Origin: Chloromonas sp. AAM2 | Lineage: Eukaryota > Chlorophyta > Chlorophyceae > Chlamydomonadales > Chlamydomonadaceae | Direction of reading: 5' to 3' | DNA length: 13,351 bases | NCBI GenBank assembly: GCA_004335635.1 | Contig: QAXH01006567.1 | Location: 3,093-16,443 of the forward strand | The notes under the pieces: model-generated | Databases searched by the model: none | What the model was told of the DNA's origin: nothing | Seen by the model: the letters and a program-made list of their open reading frames with translations, nothing else | Shown here: piece after piece, positions 8,453 to 13,351 of the stretch | Position numbering within the stretch: position 1 is the stretch's first letter | Layout: every line of letters begins with the position of its first letter | Program-made: the position numbers and the translations under genes

Positions 8453-8460
8453 TATAAAAG
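8453..8460 (+). promoter_or_regulatory. TATA-like box without a clear gene
   Basis: The string tataaaag is a good TATA consensus. No convincing ORF or RNA gene follows within 100 bases, so it may be fortuitous. Confidence 0.2.
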
Positions 8461-8584
8461 ACTGCGTTGGGCCTGCTGTCTGACGGATAATATCGCATTC
8501 TGGGCCTTACTTCATATTACCAGGCATCTAGGGTGATCAACATTTAATCCGCCTCACAACCCGGTTTGAAGGCGTACGACAGTC

Positions 8585-8651
8585 TTACAAGGAGGGAGTG
8601 CACACCAGGAAGCACGTCCAACGCAAGTATCAATTATTTGCGCAAATTGCA
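8585..8651 (-). repeat. Dispersed repeat, copy 2
   Basis: Matches copy 1 at 7049 in ttacaaggagggag, cgtccaacgcaa and gcgcaaattgca, with an 8-base insertion (near 8599-8612) and scattered changes. The minus-strand reading is FLQFAQIIDTCVGRA followed by ALPPC, as in copy 1. Confidence 0.65.
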
Positions 8652-8691
8652 AAAATTTGGTCATCACCCCACAGAACACCTTCCGAAAGCA

Positions 8692-8700
8692 TATATAAAT
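8692..8700 (+). promoter_or_regulatory. TATA-like box upstream of the 8799 ORF
   Basis: The string tatataaat lies 99 bases before ATG 8799. The position would suit a promoter for that ORF if it is real. The surrounding sequence is locally AT-rich, which weakens the call. Confidence 0.25.
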
Positions 8701-8798
8701 GGCATGATTGGAAAGGCTGTCAGGGTCAAGGTCAGTGTCAGCTAGTGAAATGGCAACTTTCACATATAATCATATAAGGCGACGTTACCGGCTCTGCA

Positions 8799-9239
8799 AT
8801 GAATCGAGTCGCGAGCCTGCTGGGGGCTTGCAGTGAAACTGCTCTGCTCACTGCTGTTTGGACCACACGCTTGAATGACGTGGTGAATGAAAAACATTTT
8901 GGCAAGCAAGCCAGGCATCGCTATTTGCTGTGGTGGTATATCTGTTGTATTGGGGTCCTCCACTCAGGTTCCCACTTCAAAACACACACAGTGGAACTGG
9001 GTGTCACACAGTGTTTGTGCTTGATAGAAGCGACATCATCAGCTCAATTCATGCTGCTATGGCATCGATCCGACTTGTATGAAAGACATTTGGTGTGCCA
9101 TCAAAGGTCCGTTGATTCGACCAACCCGATTACATGTCTAGTGCATATCTGGCCGTTGCATGGATTACGGATCACGGGACTGGACATGAACCGTAACTGC
9201 AACGGAGTACATGCCTGCACCACATCATCGTGCGGGTGA
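8799..9239 (+). CDS. Doubtful 146-codon ORF, unknown
   Basis: This is the longest uninterrupted ATG-initiated plus frame in the interval. The peptide is rich in Cys (about a dozen, for example YICCIGV, TQCLCLIE and a C-terminal RNCNGVHACTTSSC), His and Trp, with no repeated spacing that would indicate zinc binding. No domain or membrane pattern is recognised. A TATA-like box lies upstream at 8692. It ends only 117 bases before the transferase start at 9357, so it may simply be promoter or 5' UTR of that gene. I lean against it being translated. Confidence 0.2.
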   Translation: MNRVASLLGACSETALLTAVWTTRLNDVVNEKHFGKQARHRYLLWWYICCIGVLHSGSHFKTHTVELGVTQCLCLIEATSSAQFMLLWHRSDLYERHLVCHQRSVDSTNPITCLVHIWPLHGLRITGLDMNRNCNGVHACTTSSCG

Positions 9240-9356
9240 GGTTACGTGTGCAATCTTGAATTACGTGCGTAAAAGGCGATCTGAGGAAACGAATTACGCG
9301 ATGACGTAACTGCAGATGTGACCACGTTCGCACTGATAATGTCCACAGTGTGCATT

Positions 9357-12210
9357 ATGCTCTACCATAGTACATTCTTGAGTGCACAAAAGCTAGTTCG
9401 TGGCTTCCCGACAGCAGTTCGATTGCGACAAACCCCAGCAAACGTCAGCCGGATCAGCACCAATAGCGCCATGGCTGCAACAGAGGCCCCCTTTAAGGTC
9501 ACGGAGCAGCCGCTGATGATGTATAACTGGCTGTGCCCGTACGTGCATCGAGTCACACTCGCCTTGGAATTCAAGAAGGTGTGGTCGTGATGCTACGATG
9601 CGATGCTTTCACGTTGCAAAATCTCGTCCAAGGGCCTGACACTTCTGTATAGCGCCTGGGAAGAAACGAGATGGCTTTGGGTTTTTTGGCCCTGTTACGT
9701 GCTACCTGCACTCAAATTTCGTGCTCATAAAAGCATGCTGCGGCTTCTAGCACTCAGGTTCAGCGCATCTAATTCTTGGATACGACGCAGCATGCAGTCA
9801 TTAATCCAGAGTCTGAATAATCAATGAGCTGCACTCTGCATGGAGAAAATAACATTCGACCATGTGAACCAGCACATGTGAAAATGCTCTACTGCTTGCA
9901 GGCAAACGTTCCCAAGGTTGACATTGACCTGAAGAACAAGCCAAGCTGGCTGCCCACATACAGCCCACATGGCAAGGTTCCAACCATCACCTACATTGAG
10001 GGTGAGAGGCAGATCTGTTTGATCGTGCATGGTCTGGTATCTTGCCAGCATTTTCTAATGCCATCATTGATGGCTGTCCATGTAAGTGACCTGGTTCTGC
10101 CACACCTCCTGAAGCATGTCTTCTGCTGCCACACCTCTACTTCTTAAGTTTTTGCTCGAGCAAGCCTAGCCTTTGCATTCCTGTGATTTGGCGGACACCT
10201 CGTGAGTACTCCTGGTGGCCACAGGTGGTCGTCAGCAGGTGCTGTATGAGTCCATGGCTTTAGCCTTCTGGGTGGATGAGTACTTCACTGAGGGACCATC
10301 GCTGCTGCCCTCATCACCTGCCCAACGTGCACTGGCACGCATCGTCATGGCAAGGTGCGTACATGCACTTTTTGAAGGCGGTTTAAAGCAATAACACTGT
10401 GTGAAGACAAGGCGGGAGTCATTGATAGTGATAGCAGCAGTGTATCCCGCAATATAATCTGTACATGCCTTGAGATTTGACTTGAGCTCTGTAAAGGCGG
10501 AGTGCCAGAATCATAGGGAAAAGCGGAAGAGCGTCAGGGTTTTGAGCACCGTCTTTTGGCTCCAGATATAATTCAAACATGAGATGCCGGTCAAAGCTCA
10601 CGGTTGGCCATCTGGCCTATGCCTTCAGCTTCCCTTTGGCCGCTGTTTCACCAGTCCTTTGTCCTTTGCCCAGGTCCCGCCTGCGCTCTTTCTTTCTCCT
10701 GCGAATTTTGCCTTGTCCTCTTTGTATAATTGCAGGTTCGACAGCTCATTCGTGTCTCAGTTCTACCAGATCATAAGGGCCACAGACATTGAGAGTGCCA
10801 GGGAGCCCCTGGCCAAGATGAAGGAAGAGCTGGACTGGCTGGAGCAGAACTCACAGCTAGCGGATCAGCCTGCGGGTGAGCGGGCTGGGGAATTGGGCAT
10901 GTGCAAGGGGATGGCAGCAGCTACTGGCATACACATACACGTATCAGCGGCATTGCGGGGTGGTGCCAAAAGAGGACATATCCCTCGGGGAGGCAGCTAC
11001 TGGATTATGCAACTCGTCCCATCGCCCATGCCACGTAGATGCCAAGCAGCATACAAGACATGAACAGGTTGCTACAAGTTGTGCAACCCCTGCTCTATGC
11101 GCTTTCTTCAAGACCCTCCTCATTCTGAGCAATGCCTTTCATCATGATCACCCATGGCCATGACTAGTGAGCCTCGGTTGCCAGGCCAAGATGCACCATG
11201 TTGTTGATAACTGTTGCAGGGTTGGCATAGATCTGTTGCTGTCGCGGCTCACAAGTGACTTCTTGGTGCTGTCGGCCGAACTGAAATTCACAGCTTGTGT
11301 CTCCAATGACTGTTTGGTGTTGTTGCTTGCAGGGTTCCTGTTTGGCCCTGCACCTGGCCTGGTGGATGCAGTGGTAGCGCCCTGGCTGCTGCGCGCCAGC
11401 CTGCTCAAGCACTTCAGGAATGTAGACATTCTGGCCAAGCACCCCAAGCTTAAGGCGTACACCGAGAGGCTCAAGTGGGTGCAGTGGGGGGGCTGCTAGT
11501 GCTGAGCTACTCGCTACAATGAATCAACAAGGCCCACCGGGGTTTGACATAAACTTTTCAGCTAACGCTGTTTTCCGCAAGTCTTTCTCACACCATTCTG
11601 GTGGCTCCTAGGATCCTCAGGCACAGCGCTTACATGTTATCGGGAAAACTGCAGTGACTGCAAAGCATGCGAAAAACGCCGGGACACCCGGAGCCCGTGC
11701 AAGACTTTTATCAAAAGCCTGGAATTTGGGCCAGTTTATGTCGGAATCCGATTGGATTGTCAGACCATGGGCACCACACACAGCAACCGCAAGTGCCAGC
11801 AAGGCATGGCTGATTATGGCTTTTGGATGTGGTTAGTGGCTTGAAGAGACCTGGGGTGGCTTGAGCTGGTTGGCCTGATGCGTGAGCGTTACACATCAGC
11901 CATGTGGTGCCTTGAATCATGTGATAGCCGTTAGCCGTTTATAATCGCGTGTGCCTTGCCATTTTGACAGTGCACATCCACAGACATCCGTCCGACCGCC
12001 ATGCGAATCAATGCTCGACATTTGCTAGTGCTCACGTGCTTGTCGTGTACCTGTTTGTCACGTGCCACTTTCAGGCAACTTCCCGAAGTTCAGGCCACCA
12101 TCAAACCTCCCTCGGGCGGCAACAGCTACGACGCATGGATCGGCGCCATGGCAGATGGGTACCTGTCGTATGCAAAGGAAGTCATGGACTTCTCAGCAGC
12201 TGAGAACTAA
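9357..12210 (+). CDS. Cysteine-type glutathione transferase (lambda/omega-like), six exons
   Basis: Inferred exons: 9357-9578, 9902-10001, 10225-10354, 10736-10875, 11333-11474 and 12075-12210, with GT-AG introns of 323, 223, 381, 457 and 600 bases. The joined frame is 289 codons plus TAA. Residues 57-65 carry NWLCPYVHR, with Cys60 in the catalytic site used by lambda, omega and DHAR classes for deglutathionylation or thiol-transfer rather than Ser/Tyr-type conjugation. KVPTI (99-103) gives the cis-Pro101 glutathione-binding loop and YES (115-117) the glutamyl-binding Glu-Ser pair. The helical C-terminal domain follows, with FLFGPAPGLVDAVVAPWL matching the N-capping box region (Asp in VDA). 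DLKNKPSWLP resembles the lambda class. Residues 1-38 are rich in Arg, Ser and Thr with no acidic residues, a likely organelle transit peptide. A second ATG at 9471 in ideal context (gcgccATGG) would give a 251-residue cytosolic form. ATG 9339 is also in frame. The N-terminal, substrate-binding and C-terminal regions all continue without frameshift. Confidence 0.85.
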
Positions 12211-13134
12211 ACGTGACGCCTGCATGTTCAGCCTTCTCACGAAGGGTTATGTGGACTGATGGCCATTGGGGCTGTCCACCCGAGGTTTTTGGTCGCTTGT
12301 CAGCAGAAGTTGAGCTGATTGCCAGGCAAGGCACACGCATGTGCTTAGCATGCCAGGCACTGGATGCAATGTCGGGGGTGGTATTGAGATTGTCGCAGAG
12401 ACTTTGATTCTGTGTCAGTAGCAAGTTGGTTTGTAGTTCGTGCTGGTTGTCAGGCCAGGCACCTGTGGCTCTTGATGGAAGCCTGTGAGATACTGTTGGT
12501 TGGTTTTGTCAGGCGCGCAAGTCAAGCAAGCATAACTGGACGTCAAGTCAGTTGGCTAGTGGCCCGGGCTGTTGTCAGGAAAATGTTGGCATTGATTGAG
12601 CAACTGCGCCCTTGACAGATGTTGTTGGGTTGAAATTGGGTTGAAGCTGGAATTCTTTTCACGGCACTGAGCGAAGGGTGCAATGTATTAGCGGGATGGT
12701 ACTGTGCGGAAATTGCATAAAAATGTCATCTTGTATACAAGAGAAGTGGATAATGTGCGTCAATTTTCATACAACGTCAAGCTGGTGTCCAACCAGGAGG
12801 CCACGTGCCATAATTCGTTGAAGCCTGAGATGTGTATAAGGAAAATTGAGGATGTGACTGCAAAAGGGGCAGTTTCACTGCAAGAGGCACAAACTCTCGG
12901 ATGCGCTGTCGTCATGCATTCCAATGCACTGCACGGTGGATGCTCTGTTGCCACTCGAGAAAAAAGAAAGCGGTGTTGCAAGCGACCTCAGCCAGTGTAA
13001 CGTAGCAATTTGAAAGGTTCCAAAAGGTCAACAATGTTACATACCGTTCCCGCAGGCTGATTTGACAGGTCACAAGCGTTGCACTCATTCTGACGTCATG
13101 AAAGCTTGAACTTGTTGAGTTGAGGCGAGCAAGC
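12211..13134 (+). other. 3' flank of the transferase gene, no gene seen
   Basis: G/T-rich sequence follows the stop, with recurring ttgtcagg motifs at 12290-12580. The first TGTAA after the stop is at 12996, which would imply a 3' UTR near 800 bases, long but known in green algae. A frame ending at 13000 lacks an early ATG and any domain. Confidence 0.45.
12996..13000 (+). terminator. Candidate TGTAA polyadenylation signal
   Basis: First TGTAA on the plus strand after the transferase stop codon. A further one lies at about 13247. Assignment rests only on the motif. Confidence 0.3.
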
Positions 13135-13204
13135 AACAATGGGTAGTACAGGCATAACCTGATAACCTGACTAAGGGTAACCTAACAATGGGTAGTACAG
13201 GCAT
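13135..13204 (+). repeat. 21-bp perfect direct repeat, 49-bp period
   Basis: The string aacaatgggtagtacaggca plus t occurs at 13135-13155 and 13184-13204. Between them are two ataacctg units and a ggtaacct motif, so the block is a small nested tandem array. Confidence 0.9.
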
Positions 13205-13328
13205 TGATAACTTGGCGCATGAAATTGTTATACACTGGTTTGAACATTGTAACAACCGTTTTCAACGCGTTTACGAACTTGCATTTTGCACAATTAAGAT
13301 TTGGCATCTACGAACGAGTCAAATGCAC

Positions 13329-13340
13329 AAAAAAAAAAAA
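13329..13340 (+). repeat. A12 tract near the right edge
   Basis: Twelve A residues lie 11 bases before the window end. It could be a plain homopolymer or the tail of a retroposed element; the window ends too soon to tell. Confidence 0.7.
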
Positions 13341-13351
13341 GACAGACTGGG

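Larger units (their letters stand above)
6638..9338. other. Gene-poor interval with repeats
   Basis: Apart from a doubtful ORF at 8799, no gene is supported over about 2.7 kb. It contains a short tandem repeat (6886-6920), a dispersed repeat pair (7049 and 8585) and two TATA-like boxes (8453 and 8692). Open frames here are no longer than expected by chance at this base composition. Confidence 0.5.

Noticed and set aside
8453..8560. snRNA or tRNA gene after the TATA-like box
   Set aside because: No A/B boxes, Sm site or cloverleaf could be recognised by eye.
12704..13000. 98-codon frame after the transferase gene
   Set aside because: It begins at GTG, has no early ATG and no domain, and lies in the probable 3' UTR.

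Overview
The window looks like eukaryotic nuclear DNA in two parts. Bases 1 to about 1775 are visibly AT-richer. They hold the N-terminal part of an archaeo-eukaryotic-type primase-polymerase (Prim-Pol) on the minus strand, running off the left edge, and a coiled-coil reading frame on the plus strand. Prim-Pol genes of this kind are typical of large DNA viruses, polinton-like viruses and plasmids. This part may be the end of an integrated virus-like or mobile element, or a foreign piece joined in assembly. From about 1776 to the end the DNA is near 50% GC, with short exons, GT-AG introns, many small repeats and TGTAA motifs downstream of genes. TGTAA is the usual polyadenylation signal of chlorophyte green algae, and the main gene resembles a plant-type lambda/omega glutathione transferase. 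A green alga is therefore the best guess, held with moderate to low confidence.

Layout: 1-637 Prim-Pol (minus, partial). 638-1385 is an AT-rich spacer with a GC-rich island and an ATT microsatellite. 1386-1775 is the coiled-coil ORF. 1776-2815 is weak sequence with stop-interrupted open stretches, followed by a possible small basic protein or last exon (2816-3040). 3290-3790 is a nest of short direct repeats around a near-perfect 56-bp palindrome. 4743-6637 is a five-exon gene for a predicted 164-residue helical, LEA-like hydrophilic protein; all its introns are phase 0 and the largest carries a 21-bp minisatellite. 6638-9356 is mostly non-coding, with a dispersed repeat pair, two TATA-like boxes and a doubtful 146-codon ORF. 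9357-12210 is a six-exon cysteine-type glutathione transferase with a possible organelle-targeting extension. 12211-13351 is its long 3' flank, ending in a short tandem duplication and an A tract.

No operon-like cooperation among these genes is visible. The two spliced genes are separate transcription units on the plus strand. The exon models were built by hand from splice consensus and frame continuity, and have not been checked against transcripts.
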